NCBI GenBank assembly: GCA_002305925.1
Contig: DBRL01000010.1
Span: 1 to 64,000 of the forward strand
Direction: 5' to 3'
Origin: Candidatus Peregrinibacteria bacterium UBA1369
GTDB lineage: Bacteria; Patescibacteriota; Gracilibacteria; UBA1369
DNA: 64,000 nt
This document shows, in pieces, positions 34,814 to 43,252 of this stretch; position 1 is the first letter of the stretch, and the number at the start of each line of letters is the position of its first letter. Both the position numbers and the translations under genes were made by a program. The notes beneath the pieces are model-generated. The model was not told the origin of the DNA. It saw only the letters and a program-made list of their open reading frames with translations, and did no database searches.

Positions 34814-35089
34814 TTATTTTGCTCCCAGTCCTGGAATGCCGAGATTGCCCATCACGTCCTTCATTTCGTGGGCGGCGATTTCCTGGGATTTTTTGAGGGC
34901 TTTGTTGAGCACCTTGACCAGATCGGGCTGGTTTTTGCCATCGATTTTGATTTCCACTACCTCCTGTTTGCCGTTGACGATGACGATATATGGGCCGTCT
35001 TCAGCTTCGATGTGCGTATTGCCGAGTTTGTCCTGAATGGCTTGGGCTTTTTTCTGTAGGGCCATCAGTTCCTTCATTTGATCCATCAT
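34814..35089 (-). CDS. YbaB/EbfC nucleoid-associated protein
   Basis: This 91-aa protein has the characteristic coiled N-terminus MKELMALQKKAQAIQDKLG and the strand V-N-G-K-Q-E-V-V-E-I-K-I-D. The family binds DNA and usually sits near dnaX/recR; here it precedes mltG. ATG codons at 35089 and 35086 are both possible. Confidence 0.88.
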   Translation of the reverse strand: MMDQMKELMALQKKAQAIQDKLGNTHIEAEDGPYIVIVNGKQEVVEIKIDGKNQPDLVKVLNKALKKSQEIAAHEMKDVMGNLGIPGLGAK

Positions 35090-35118
35090 GGGGCAGGGGG
35101 GTTAAATTGAGCCTGTTT

Positions 35119-35147
35119 ATATTAAAAGACTGTGGCTGACAGGTCAA
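35119..35147 (-). promoter_or_regulatory. Promoter of the ybaB-mltG pair
   Basis: On the minus strand TTGACC (5/6), a 17-nt spacer and TAATAT. It is divergent from, and close to, the promoter of rplY. Confidence 0.55.
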
Positions 35148-35164
35148 CATAAGCGTAAAATATA

Positions 35165-35193
35165 TTGCAGTGCCGGGGGTTTTCGGTTAGACT
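35165..35193 (+). promoter_or_regulatory. Promoter of rplY
   Basis: TTGCAG, a 17-nt spacer and TAGACT. The predicted leader is about 28 nt to ATG 35228. Confidence 0.5.
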
Positions 35194-35227
35194 CTGGCCG
35201 TTATTTTATCCGTTTACAGAGAATCAT

Positions 35228-35908
35228 ATGGAACTTCTGGAATTAGAAGCCAAAATCCGCGACGCCAAAGAACCCGCGGCCCATCTGCGCAAAGCCGGGC
35301 AAATCCCAGCTATCTGCTATGGAAAAAGTTTTGAAAACTATCCGATTCAGGTTGAATATCAGGCTTTCAGGAAACTTTATCGGGAAGCCGGTGAAACGCA
35401 GGTTATTAATCTGAACGTTGATGGTAAAAAACTGCCCGTTTTGATCCATGAAATCGCTTACAATCCACTGACCGACCAGTTTGACCATGTCGATTTTCGT
35501 CAGATTGACGTCAAGCAGAAAGTTACCGCCATGGTGCCCGTGGAACTGGTTGGCGCGGCTCCGGCGATCAAAAATTTTAATGCTGTCATCACCATGGTCA
35601 AGCAGGAAATTGAGGTGGAGTGTCTGCCCATGGATATCCCCCATGAGATCAATATTGATATTTCCCATCTGGAAAACATTGGTGATGTGGTTTACGTGAA
35701 GGAGTTGCAGCTCGGTGACAAGGTGGAAATTCTGGACGATCCGGAAGAGCCGATTCTCTCGATCAGCGCGGTGGAGGAATACAAAGAAGAAGTTGTCGAA
35801 GTGCCTGAGGATGTCAAGGCCGAGGAGGGGGCCGCTGACGGGGAAGCTGATGAAAAGGCTGGCGAAGGTGCCTCCGCCGAGGAAGGCGGGGAAAAGAAGG
35901 AAGATTAG
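35228..35908 (+). CDS. rplY: Ribosomal protein bL25 (CTC type)
   Basis: This 226-aa long form of L25 has an N-terminal 5S rRNA-binding domain (LEAKIRDAKEPAAHLRKAGQIPAICYG) and a C-terminal TL5 domain (to ~180). A strongly acidic Glu/Ala/Asp tail of ~45 residues follows. The start ATG 35228 is set by the family start MELLELEA. An intrinsic terminator follows. Confidence 0.95.
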   Translation: MELLELEAKIRDAKEPAAHLRKAGQIPAICYGKSFENYPIQVEYQAFRKLYREAGETQVINLNVDGKKLPVLIHEIAYNPLTDQFDHVDFRQIDVKQKVTAMVPVELVGAAPAIKNFNAVITMVKQEIEVECLPMDIPHEINIDISHLENIGDVVYVKELQLGDKVEILDDPEEPILSISAVEEYKEEVVEVPEDVKAEEGAADGEADEKAGEGASAEEGGEKKED

Positions 35909-35928
35909 ATGGTTTAATTGCCAAAGTT

Positions 35929-35966
35929 GCTCCCGTTGCTGCCATCATGCTCAACGGGAGCTTTTT
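35929..35966 (+). terminator. Intrinsic terminator of rplY
   Basis: GCTCCCGTTG and CAACGGGAGC form a 10-bp stem with a 13-nt loop, followed by T5. Confidence 0.85.
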
Positions 35967-36126
35967 AGTTGAGCAGATCCTCCAACTTCCGGCAGTATTC
36001 CCGGATGTTTTCCTCGGATTTTCCTTCCAGAGACGAATCGTTTGTTCTTGGGAGAGCTTCTGTCTCGGTGTTTTCAGATTTTGCCGATTTCGGGCCGGGA
36101 TGGTTGTACACAGTTTTTTTTGTGGG

Positions 36127-36166
36127 TTTAATGGCTTATTTTAGCACTTTAATGGCTTCTAAAATA
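36127..36166. repeat. Overlapping direct and inverted repeats upstream of an unknown gene
   Basis: TTTAATGGCTT occurs at 36127-36137 and 36148-36158 (21-nt period). TATTTTAG (36137-36144) and its complement CTAAAATA (36159-36166) form an inverted repeat around it. They lie ~15 nt above a TATAAT element, so they could be an operator. Confidence 0.5.
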
Positions 36167-36180
36167 GGGTCAAAATGTGT

Positions 36181-36186
36181 TATAAT
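36181..36186 (+). promoter_or_regulatory. -10 element (TATAAT) of the gene at 36212
   Basis: Perfect TATAAT 26 nt before the GTG start. The -35 region is weak (TCTAAA at 17 nt), so an activator may be needed. Confidence 0.5.
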
Positions 36187-36211
36187 AATAAGACTAACTA
36201 TAACTATCCCT

Positions 36212-37750
36212 GTGGACGATCAGAACCAAAAACCACGCAAGCCCAAAACGGAGGCTCAGAAGGCCCGTGAAAGGGAGCGGCGCAAGCGCCGCCGCCAAAA
36301 CAAGCAAAAAAAGCTGGCTTTGGCTCCTGGTAGCGATGTGCCCAAAATTTTGGGCAGTGAGGGCGGGGAAGCGGCGGCGCTGGCACCGGCCCCCGATTTG
36401 GAAAGCGTAGAAGAGGCGATTTCGCCGCAGGCTGAGGAGTCGCTGCAGCCGGTGGAGGAGATGCCGCCGGAGCCTGAAGAATCACTGGAGCCGCTGATTG
36501 ATGATTCCCAAAGAATTTTCGAACAAGGCGTGGTTGATAGCCAACCCCAGTCAACTTCGGAGAACGGTCTCTATGTAGAAACGGATGGGGTGTCGCAGAC
36601 TGCGGTCGAGGACGATGAAGAGGAACGCGCTCGTCGCCAGCGTGAGGAGGCCGAAAAAATTTCAACGTCTTTGCTCAGTGAAGATGAAATGCTGGTGGAA
36701 GTCCCGCAAAAACAGGGGCTGCTCGGTAAGTTGTTCGATTCCCTGGAAAAGATCTCTGAAAAGCGCCGCGCCAAAAAGATGTCTGCCGAGGGGGGTGCGC
36801 CAAGTGAAAGTGGCGAGGTTTTGCAGGATCCACTCAATATCAATGTCGAAGCGGCACAGCTTGCTACCGGTCCTTCGTTTTTGGGTTCGCTGCTGAAGTG
36901 GTTTTTGCGGCTGGTTATTTTGGCTGCACTGGTGGTGGCGGCTTTTTGGGCAGGGTCATCGCTGAAAGTGCTCGATTTTTTCAACCAAATGTGGAAACCT
37001 TTGCCGCCTGGACTGGAACTCTATGTCGCTACTGACGGCCAGGTTCTGATCGATCCGCAGATGCAGCAAAAACTTGGTTTCGAGACGGCGCGTTTGGCCG
37101 GAGCTAATCTTGGCAACGCGGCGGATTTGACTTACAATGTTTTTTTTAACGCCAATTATTTCGGTAGGCTGCTCGATCCGGTTTCGGTTTCGGAAACAGG
37201 CATTTCGGCTGCAATTTATTACGGTTTTGGCCGTGACAATGAATATATGCGTAACCGCTTTGTCTTTTATGTCCAATTTTTGGCCAAGTTGCGCAACAGC
37301 AACCAGGTAAGAATTTCCGATCTTCTGGACGGCAAGGTGCGGCGCGATCTGGCGCTGGACGGTTTTATCGAGGAAACCGAGGCTCTTTTTGATGAAGGCA
37401 ACACTTATCGCAAGGAAATTGCCGTGCAGGTCGATGATCTGAAAATTGCCGTGAACAGTATCAATCCCGACAAAGATCGCTATGAAAATGATTTTTTTCT
37501 GGCCCTGGATGCCACCAATGCCGAAAAGGCCGATGTTTTGATTCAAAGCTTTGTGGAAATTACACAGAAACAGGTTGATTTAAAGGCAAAATTGGCCGCT
37601 CTGACGCAACTTTACCAGTACTATGAAAATGCCCTGGTGGAGATGAAGACACGTCTGGAGGCGGTCAAAAAGAACCGTGAGGCTCTGATTGGCGGTGTGG
37701 AGGTTGTTGAGACGCCTGGCGTGGATCTCGGTTTGATTCGTCAACAATAG
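36212..37750 (+). CDS. Bitopic membrane protein with a charged N-terminal domain, unknown
   Basis: This 512-aa protein, read from GTG 36212, begins with a Lys/Arg-rich stretch (KAREREERRKRRRQNKQKK-like), then an acidic Glu/Pro-rich disordered region to ~residue 190. One membrane helix (~residues 225-245) is followed by an extracytoplasmic domain of ~265 residues with helical character. The open frame extends upstream to 35969, but the promoter and terminator lie there. I recognise no family. It is monocistronic. Confidence 0.65.
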   Translation: MDDQNQKPRKPKTEAQKARERERRKRRRQNKQKKLALAPGSDVPKILGSEGGEAAALAPAPDLESVEEAISPQAEESLQPVEEMPPEPEESLEPLIDDSQRIFEQGVVDSQPQSTSENGLYVETDGVSQTAVEDDEEERARRQREEAEKISTSLLSEDEMLVEVPQKQGLLGKLFDSLEKISEKRRAKKMSAEGGAPSESGEVLQDPLNINVEAAQLATGPSFLGSLLKWFLRLVILAALVVAAFWAGSSLKVLDFFNQMWKPLPPGLELYVATDGQVLIDPQMQQKLGFETARLAGANLGNAADLTYNVFFNANYFGRLLDPVSVSETGISAAIYYGFGRDNEYMRNRFVFYVQFLAKLRNSNQVRISDLLDGKVRRDLALDGFIEETEALFDEGNTYRKEIAVQVDDLKIAVNSINPDKDRYENDFFLALDATNAEKADVLIQSFVEITQKQVDLKAKLAALTQLYQYYENALVEMKTRLEAVKKNREALIGGVEVVETPGVDLGLIRQQ

Positions 37751-37832
37751 ATAATCAAATCAGCTGTATCGGTGTTGTTTTTTTTGTTATGATCAAAGCC
37801 GTAAAGAAGTCTTTTCGAAAGGTACAAGGACA

Positions 37833-40049
37833 ATGGATCAGGACGCACAGTACATCAAGCAGCTGGAACCGTATTTTCAGGGCGCGGACAGGCAATTGCT
37901 GAAAAATTTGCTGGAGCATGCCGCCTATCTTTATAAATCACTTTATCGCTATTCCGGAGAGCCATATTTGACGCGCGCACTTCGTCTGACCTGTGAAAAA
38001 ATTCTTAAGCTTAATCCCGATCGTGATACGATTGTGGCTTCCGTCCTGGTAAGCGCCTGTTATTCGCCGCGCTGCGATTTGGAGAAAATCGACAAACTCT
38101 TTGGCGCTGAGGTCAAATCACTGGTGGCGGCGTTGGGAAAAATTAATGCCATCAAGTCGCGCTATTCCAGCTCGGATTCTCGCGTGATCAGCAATATGTT
38201 TCTCACCCTGGCCCAGGATATTCGCGTCATTCTGATCCGTCTGGCCGACCGCATCGAAAACATGGAAACACTTCAGTACAAATCTCCCGAGAAACAGAAG
38301 GCCAATGCCCGTGAAATTCTCGATGTCTATGTGCCGATTGCCAGTCGCCTCGGACTATACGAGTACAAGCTTTTGCTCGAAGACATGGCTTTCCGCTATG
38401 TTTTTCCAGATGAGTACAATACCCTAAAAAGGGAGCTGGACGATTATTTGGGAGAGACGCGCAAAACGATTGATGATGCCAGGCACGAACTGACTGATTT
38501 GATGCAAAAAAACGGTTTTTCTGTCACCGTTTCCGGCCGGGTAAAGAATCTGTTCAGCATTTACAAAAAGCTGAAGAAAAAACTGCGCACCCTCAATGAG
38601 ATTTACGATGTCTATGCCCTGCGTATCGTTCTTAATTCTGATGAGAACGTCGAGCAGGACAGTCAGGAAGACATCGAGACGCTGTACAGGATTCTCAGTC
38701 TGCTCCATTCCCGCTATGAAATTTTGGGAGATCGTTTCAAAGACTATGTATCCAGCCCGAAGACCAATGGTTATCGCAGTTTGCATACGGCTTTGATCGG
38801 TTTGAACTCCGCCGACGCCCGCAAGCCAACCGAGGTGCAGATTCGCACCGCGGCCATGCATAAATTTGCCGAGCATGGCTTTGCCGCCCATTGGCTCTAT
38901 AAAGAAAGTCACAATCTGCCCCAGGACGAAAGTCTGGCACTTGCCCTGAGCGAGTTGCGGCGCGGCTGGAAATCAATTGACCGTTCCACGGCCGAACTGA
39001 AGATGAATCTTTACCCCGATAGGGTGTTTGTTCTGACCCCGGATAACCTGGTGCGCGAGTTGCCGCAGGGGGCGACGCCGGTCGATTTTGCTTTTTCAGT
39101 ACATTCGGAAATCGGCCACCATTGTCATCTGGCCAAGGTGAACGGCAATGTCGTGCCTTTGGATTACCAGCTGAAAAATGGCGACATAGTGGAGATCAGT
39201 ACCATGCCAAAGGTGAATACCAAACTGAGTTGGCTGGAGTTTGTGAAGACCAAGCAGGCTCGCAATAAAATAAAGAGTTATTTCAAGAATTTCAACAAGG
39301 ATGATCTTCTGGCCCAGGGAAAGGAGGAATTGAATGAGCTGCTGGAAAAACTCGGGCTGGAAAAACTGGACGATCATTTGACATTTTTGAAGAAATTCAA
39401 AGGAAGGAGTATTTCACTGCGTGAGCGGCAAACTGTGCTGGAGGAAATCGGTGCCGGCGTTTTGACTGCCGCCGTAGTGTATAGACATGCCGTCGGCAAA
39501 TCTCCGGAATCGGCGGGTGAATTGCAGAAAAACTACCGGCTTCAAAGCCGCAAACCGAAAATATTGCCACGACTGCCGCCCAAAACGGTTGGCGGGTCGG
39601 CCCGTTTGCTGATTGGTGGCGAGAAAAATATGCCCTATCGAATTTCTTCCTGTTGCAAGCCCAAATTAACCGATCAGATTGTCGGATACATTACCAAAAA
39701 CAAGGGGGTGAGCATTCACCGCGTCAGTTGCGCTTTTGTGGCCAATGCCCCAGCAGAACGTCTGCTGGAGGCCAGACTGGTTGACACCGCTGCCGAAGGT
39801 GGCGCGCGCAGCGGGAAGTATCAGGTTTCTCTGTTGGTGGAACTGCGAGAAGGTCAGACTATGCTTAAGCCAATAATTGACTATTTCAATTGTCAGGGCA
39901 TCACCATACAGGGCTATTCTTTGTTCAAGCAAATGTCCGACCGGATGGTGCGCAGGCTGCTGATCGATATTGCCGACGAAGAGGAGCTGGATATGATTGT
40001 TGCCAATCTGGAGACGCTGGAGGGCGTGGGCAGGGTTTACCGCATGTAG
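37833..40049 (+). CDS. relA: Rel-family (p)ppGpp synthetase with a degenerate hydrolase domain
   Basis: This 738-aa protein has the N-terminal HD-fold region (~20-190), synthetase (~235-370), TGS (~395-455) and C-terminal ACT domains. The hydrolase lacks its catalytic residues: the HD motif position reads VLVSACYSP (residues 71-79), the first His (usually ...YIxHP) reads YLTRAL, and LADRLHNM reads LADRIENM. The synthetase keeps YDVYALRI, FKDYVSSPKTNGYRSLHTAL and EVQIRTAAMH. It should make but not degrade (p)ppGpp. An AAGG motif precedes the start, one of few good Shine-Dalgarno sites here. Confidence 0.9.
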   Translation: MDQDAQYIKQLEPYFQGADRQLLKNLLEHAAYLYKSLYRYSGEPYLTRALRLTCEKILKLNPDRDTIVASVLVSACYSPRCDLEKIDKLFGAEVKSLVAALGKINAIKSRYSSSDSRVISNMFLTLAQDIRVILIRLADRIENMETLQYKSPEKQKANAREILDVYVPIASRLGLYEYKLLLEDMAFRYVFPDEYNTLKRELDDYLGETRKTIDDARHELTDLMQKNGFSVTVSGRVKNLFSIYKKLKKKLRTLNEIYDVYALRIVLNSDENVEQDSQEDIETLYRILSLLHSRYEILGDRFKDYVSSPKTNGYRSLHTALIGLNSADARKPTEVQIRTAAMHKFAEHGFAAHWLYKESHNLPQDESLALALSELRRGWKSIDRSTAELKMNLYPDRVFVLTPDNLVRELPQGATPVDFAFSVHSEIGHHCHLAKVNGNVVPLDYQLKNGDIVEISTMPKVNTKLSWLEFVKTKQARNKIKSYFKNFNKDDLLAQGKEELNELLEKLGLEKLDDHLTFLKKFKGRSISLRERQTVLEEIGAGVLTAAVVYRHAVGKSPESAGELQKNYRLQSRKPKILPRLPPKTVGGSARLLIGGEKNMPYRISSCCKPKLTDQIVGYITKNKGVSIHRVSCAFVANAPAERLLEARLVDTAAEGGARSGKYQVSLLVELREGQTMLKPIIDYFNCQGITIQGYSLFKQMSDRMVRRLLIDIADEEELDMIVANLETLEGVGRVYRM

Positions 40050-40774
40050 AGAATTTTTTCACTGAGCAATTCCTGGTGCAGGTATTGTCCCAGGAAGACG
40101 GCGGTCAGTTTTTTCAGGTGAAACAGGTTTTCCCGGTCCAGCTTCAGTCGCGGGGGGATTTCTTTTTCCAGGGAAAGATAGTTGGCCAGCCGGATGGTTT
40201 GAAAATTAATTTCGTGTGTGGCCGAGGGATGCAGTTGTTGGCAGATCGCGCAATAGAGGCGGCCATCGTGGTCGGAAAGGATGGTGTCAGTGGGCTGGAG
40301 ACGTCTTTGGCAGGCTGAACAGAGCGTCAGGTCCGGCCAGCTGCCGGCGGCTTTGAGCAGTTTGATTTTGAATTCTTCCAGGAAGAGCTCATTGTTGGCG
40401 GAGCAGAGCTGTTTGAGCGTATGGATGGTCAGGGTGAAAAGCCGCTCGTTTTCTTCACCTTCCTGAATGGTACGTTGCAGCAATTCGAGTATGGTGAAAG
40501 CCAACAGGCTCCTTTCCAGGTCATTTTTGATTTCCAGAAATGGATTTTCCGTTTTGCAGTCAGTGATCCAGTAGCGGTCGTTTTTTTTGTAAAGTTGGAA
40601 AGTGCAGAGATTAAGTGGGTCGAGATGGTTGCCTTTGCGGCTGAGAATTTTGCGCGAGGAGCGGCTTAGCGCGCCGATTTTACCCAGTTCGGGGCTGAAC
40701 AGCGTCAAATACCAGTCGTTTTCACTACTGGGATGTTTCTTGATTATCAGTGCCTGGGTCAGCAGATAGCGCAT
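40037..40774 (-). CDS. recO: DNA repair protein RecO
   Basis: This 245-aa protein has an N-terminal OB fold (LLTQALIIKKHPSSENDWYLTLFSPELGKI) and a helical C-terminal domain with a four-cysteine zinc site (CSAC and CAIC, ~residues 157-185). It loads RecA with RecR/RecF. Its 3' end overlaps that of rel by 13 nt on the opposite strand. It is last in the minus-strand unit 42708-40037. Confidence 0.88.
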   Translation of the reverse strand: MRYLLTQALIIKKHPSSENDWYLTLFSPELGKIGALSRSSRKILSRKGNHLDPLNLCTFQLYKKNDRYWITDCKTENPFLEIKNDLERSLLAFTILELLQRTIQEGEENERLFTLTIHTLKQLCSANNELFLEEFKIKLLKAAGSWPDLTLCSACQRRLQPTDTILSDHDGRLYCAICQQLHPSATHEINFQTIRLANYLSLEKEIPPRLKLDRENLFHLKKLTAVFLGQYLHQELLSEKILYMR

Positions 40775-40813
40775 TTTTGTTTTTGTGTCGAGATTTTGAC
40801 TATTGTTGAGAGA

Positions 40814-41800
40814 TCAGGAAACGCTTAGTTTTCCCCTGATGTAGTTTTCCACGGTGGCCAGGCTGCTCAATACGGCCAGTATGCCACAGATCAGCAGTTC
40901 GATAAAGAAAAGATTGACCAGGTTTAGTGAGGAGAATTCTCTGAGCAGTTCAAAGTTTTCCAACTGCAGGGCCTGACCGCCGAGAAAGAGCAGGAGAAAA
41001 CTGAGTATAACGGCAATAACGGCATAGGCCAGTCCTTCTGTAAGGAAGGGGAGCCGGATGAAATGATGGGAGGCCCCGACCAGCCGCATGATGAAGATTT
41101 CGTTGCGTCGGCTGAAAATAGTCAGTCGTATGGCATTGATGACGATTAGTGCACCGCCGATGATAAAGATAAAGACCACCCAGAAGACCAGTTGTTTGAC
41201 GAAATTGTTGATGTCGATCAGGTTTCTGGTGGCCGAGGAAATAATAATTTGTTCGTCGGTGCGGTTTTTTTGCCGGTCCAGTTCGACATATTGATTGAGT
41301 GGCGTGCTCTGGATGAAGTCATAGACTGACTGGTTGTGTTCGGCGCTGCTGGTGGTGACGCTGAGGCTGGCCGGGAGGGGATTTCTCAGGTTGAATTTCA
41401 GCAAAAAATCGGTGGTCTCCGGGTATGTTTTTGACATGGATTGCAGGGCTTGTTCCTTGGAAACGTAATCGACGCTTTTCACTCCCGGCAACTGGCGCAG
41501 TTGTGCCGCCAACTGGTTGGCGCTGTAAAAGTCGGTGCCTTCTTTGAGATAAAAAACAATGTCAACTTTCTGATTGATCGTGGAGAGCGCCTGTTTGGTG
41601 ATGTAATTGACGGCCAGGATTCCGTTGAAGATGGTAAGCATGACGGCCATGACCACGATGCTGGCTGTGCTGAGCAGACGATTACGCCAGAGATTGGTCA
41701 GTCCCAGCATGATGCCGCGGCCGGTTTCGGCGAAAATATTGCTGTGCAGATCATAGATTTTCAGGCGGTGGGCCGGTTTGTTTTTCTCTTTGTGCCGCAA
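40814..41800 (-). CDS. ftsX: Cell-division protein FtsX
   Basis: This 328-aa ABC-type permease-like protein has four membrane helices and a large extracellular domain between helices 1 and 2. The family patterns VDIVFYLKEGTD and LPGVKSVDYVSKEQAL are in the extracellular domain; RLTIFSRRNEIFIMRLVGA lies just before helix 3. It couples with FtsE to activate wall hydrolases. No ftsE is in the window. ATG 41800 is used; ATG 41710 would remove a charged N-terminus. It is 12 nt after the nucleotidyltransferase gene. Confidence 0.92.
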   Translation of the reverse strand: MRHKEKNKPAHRLKIYDLHSNIFAETGRGIMLGLTNLWRNRLLSTASIVVMAVMLTIFNGILAVNYITKQALSTINQKVDIVFYLKEGTDFYSANQLAAQLRQLPGVKSVDYVSKEQALQSMSKTYPETTDFLLKFNLRNPLPASLSVTTSSAEHNQSVYDFIQSTPLNQYVELDRQKNRTDEQIIISSATRNLIDINNFVKQLVFWVVFIFIIGGALIVINAIRLTIFSRRNEIFIMRLVGASHHFIRLPFLTEGLAYAVIAVILSFLLLFLGGQALQLENFELLREFSSLNLVNLFFIELLICGILAVLSSLATVENYIRGKLSVS

Positions 41801-41812
41801 GGCGGGGCGGGG

Positions 41813-42373
41813 TTAGGGGGTGGTGGCTTTGGCCGGGGTGGTGATGTTCAGTTCATTTGTGGCCAGGTCGGCAGATTCAGGCATTGTTGTTGGCCGATGC
41901 GGGGAATGTGGCAGACGCTGGTTGCTGCCGTCTTCCTGGCGGGCGCGCATCAGGGATGATTTGTAAACTTGGGGGTGATAGGGGGAAAGGCGGATAATTT
42001 CCGTATCGAGGGAGTGGCGGATCAGCGTGTTTTGCAGGGTTTGGGTAAAGACGAACTGGTCATAGCCCAGGGCGATCACCTGCGGTCTCAGCTTGAGGAT
42101 GATTTTATGCTTGTCATTGTGGTTGCCCAGTTGAACTTCGTCAGCCCAGCCGGTTTGGCGGAGGTTTTTCAGGCGACGGCGTTCGGAATTTACCGGCGGG
42201 CGTCCTTTGACGCTGCGGATGGTTTTGTCGCGTGCCAGTATCACGGTCAGATGATCTCCTTGTTCCCTGGCCTGGGACAGAAAATTTTCATGGCCGGCGT
42301 GCAGCAGATCAAAGCTGCCGAAGGCCAGGACGGTTTTGATGGGGTTGACCTGTTTTTTACGAAAAAAAAGCAT
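41813..42373 (-). CDS. Nucleotidyltransferase (cytidylyl/adenylyltransferase family)
   Basis: This 186-aa protein begins with the family core F-G-S-F-D-L-L-H-A-G-H, the nucleotide-binding HxGH motif, and has RPPVNSERRRLKNL, which is typical of TagD/RibL-like enzymes. Candidates are FAD synthase (RibL type) and glycerol-3-phosphate cytidylyltransferase; sequence alone does not decide. The C-terminal ~45 residues are Thr/Pro-rich and probably unstructured. Confidence 0.78.
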   Translation of the reverse strand: MLFFRKKQVNPIKTVLAFGSFDLLHAGHENFLSQAREQGDHLTVILARDKTIRSVKGRPPVNSERRRLKNLRQTGWADEVQLGNHNDKHKIILKLRPQVIALGYDQFVFTQTLQNTLIRHSLDTEIIRLSPYHPQVYKSSLMRARQEDGSNQRLPHSPHRPTTMPESADLATNELNITTPAKATTP

Positions 42374-42375
42374 TT

Positions 42376-42708
42376 TTAGAGAGGTTTGTCGGGTAGGAGG
42401 AGGTTAATGTACAGCATCATTCCCAAAACTCCAAGGCAAATCAATGTCATTATCAGCAGATAGCTGCGGCGATGCGGGCTGTCGGCGTGCAGTTTGGTGT
42501 GGCTCAGGCCGTAGATCAGTCCGATCAGAACGAAGGGAATGTCGAGAACGCGGTTGATCAGGCTGGAGAGCGGCAGAAAAAGGTTTTCACTCGCCAACAG
42601 GCCGCTGATGATATGCGTACCGCCCAGTAAAAGAAAAAAAATCAGTGAGATCTGACGCAGTGTACGCAGTGAGTCGGTGGTTTTGATCAAAGCTCCAGAA
42701 CTGTCCAC
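42376..42708 (-). CDS. Small membrane protein, unknown
   Basis: This 110-aa protein has three hydrophobic helices (residues ~19-38, ~50-68, ~83-103). It ends 2 nt before the nucleotidyltransferase gene, so it heads the operon that continues to ftsX and recO. No family is recognised. Confidence 0.7.
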   Translation of the reverse strand: MDSSGALIKTTDSLRTLRQISLIFFLLLGGTHIISGLLASENLFLPLSSLINRVLDIPFVLIGLIYGLSHTKLHADSPHRRSYLLIMTLICLGVLGMMLYINLLLPDKPL

Positions 42709-42739
42709 TTGTATGGTTATAAAAAAATATTCAAACCGG

Positions 42740-42768
42740 ATTATACCAGTCTTCCGCTGAAATTGAAA
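42740..42768 (-). promoter_or_regulatory. Promoter of the 42708-40037 operon
   Basis: On the minus strand TTTCAA, a 17-nt spacer and a perfect TATAAT, 32 nt before the ATG of the small membrane protein. Confidence 0.6.
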
Positions 42769-42770
42769 TC

Positions 42771-42798
42771 TTGTATTTGCCTGATGAAAAGGTAAAAT
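42771..42798 (+). promoter_or_regulatory. Promoter of gatCA
   Basis: TTGTAT, a 16-nt spacer and TAAAAT on the plus strand. It sits back to back with the minus-strand promoter. The 42868 start of gatC follows after a leader of about 60 nt. Confidence 0.55.
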
Positions 42799-42867
42799 TT
42801 GCCTGTCTTTGGCGGCTTTTCGTCAACGGGATTCAGGATCGGTTTCAGTAAATTTAATTTGCCAATT

Positions 42868-43230
42868 ATGGGCGAAGATAAGCAAAAAAATAGTGACTTG
42901 ATCGATGCGGGGAGGACGGGCGCAGACAAGACTGGCGCGGTCGATGCGGAAAAAATCAAACACATCGCACATTTGGCCAGGATTGGCATTGCCGATGAGG
43001 ATGCAGACCGCTACGCTCTGCAGATGAATTCGGTTCTTGATTATATGAAAATTTTAGAGGAGGTCGATACCACGGCGGTGGAGATGACCCTGCAGGTCAA
43101 TGGTCTGAACAATGTTACCCGTCCCGATGAGGTGCGGACGGAAGAAAAATCGGCCGATTTGCTGGGTGTTTCACCGTTACCGAAGATTTCCGGCCAGATT
43201 GCCGTCAGGGCGGTGATCAAGGAGGACTGA
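42868..43230 (+). CDS. gatC: Aspartyl/glutamyl-tRNA amidotransferase subunit C
   Basis: This 120-aa protein has the GatC core IKHIAHLARIGIADEDADRYALQMNSVLDYMKILEEVDTT and the C-terminal V-T-R-P-D-E-V segment. It is a small clamp for GatA/GatB in making Gln-tRNA(Gln) or Asn-tRNA(Asn). The N-terminal ~25 residues are extra and hydrophilic. Start ATG 42868 was chosen because upstream codons lie in the promoter and leader. Confidence 0.92.
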   Translation: MGEDKQKNSDLIDAGRTGADKTGAVDAEKIKHIAHLARIGIADEDADRYALQMNSVLDYMKILEEVDTTAVEMTLQVNGLNNVTRPDEVRTEEKSADLLGVSPLPKISGQIAVRAVIKED

Positions 43231-43252
43231 TGGAGGCATAATTTTTTAAAAT

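Noticed and set aside
35969..36211. N-terminal extension of the unknown membrane protein (start at 35969)
   Set aside because: The stretch contains the rplY terminator region, paired repeats and a perfect -10 box, so GTG 36212 is the better start.
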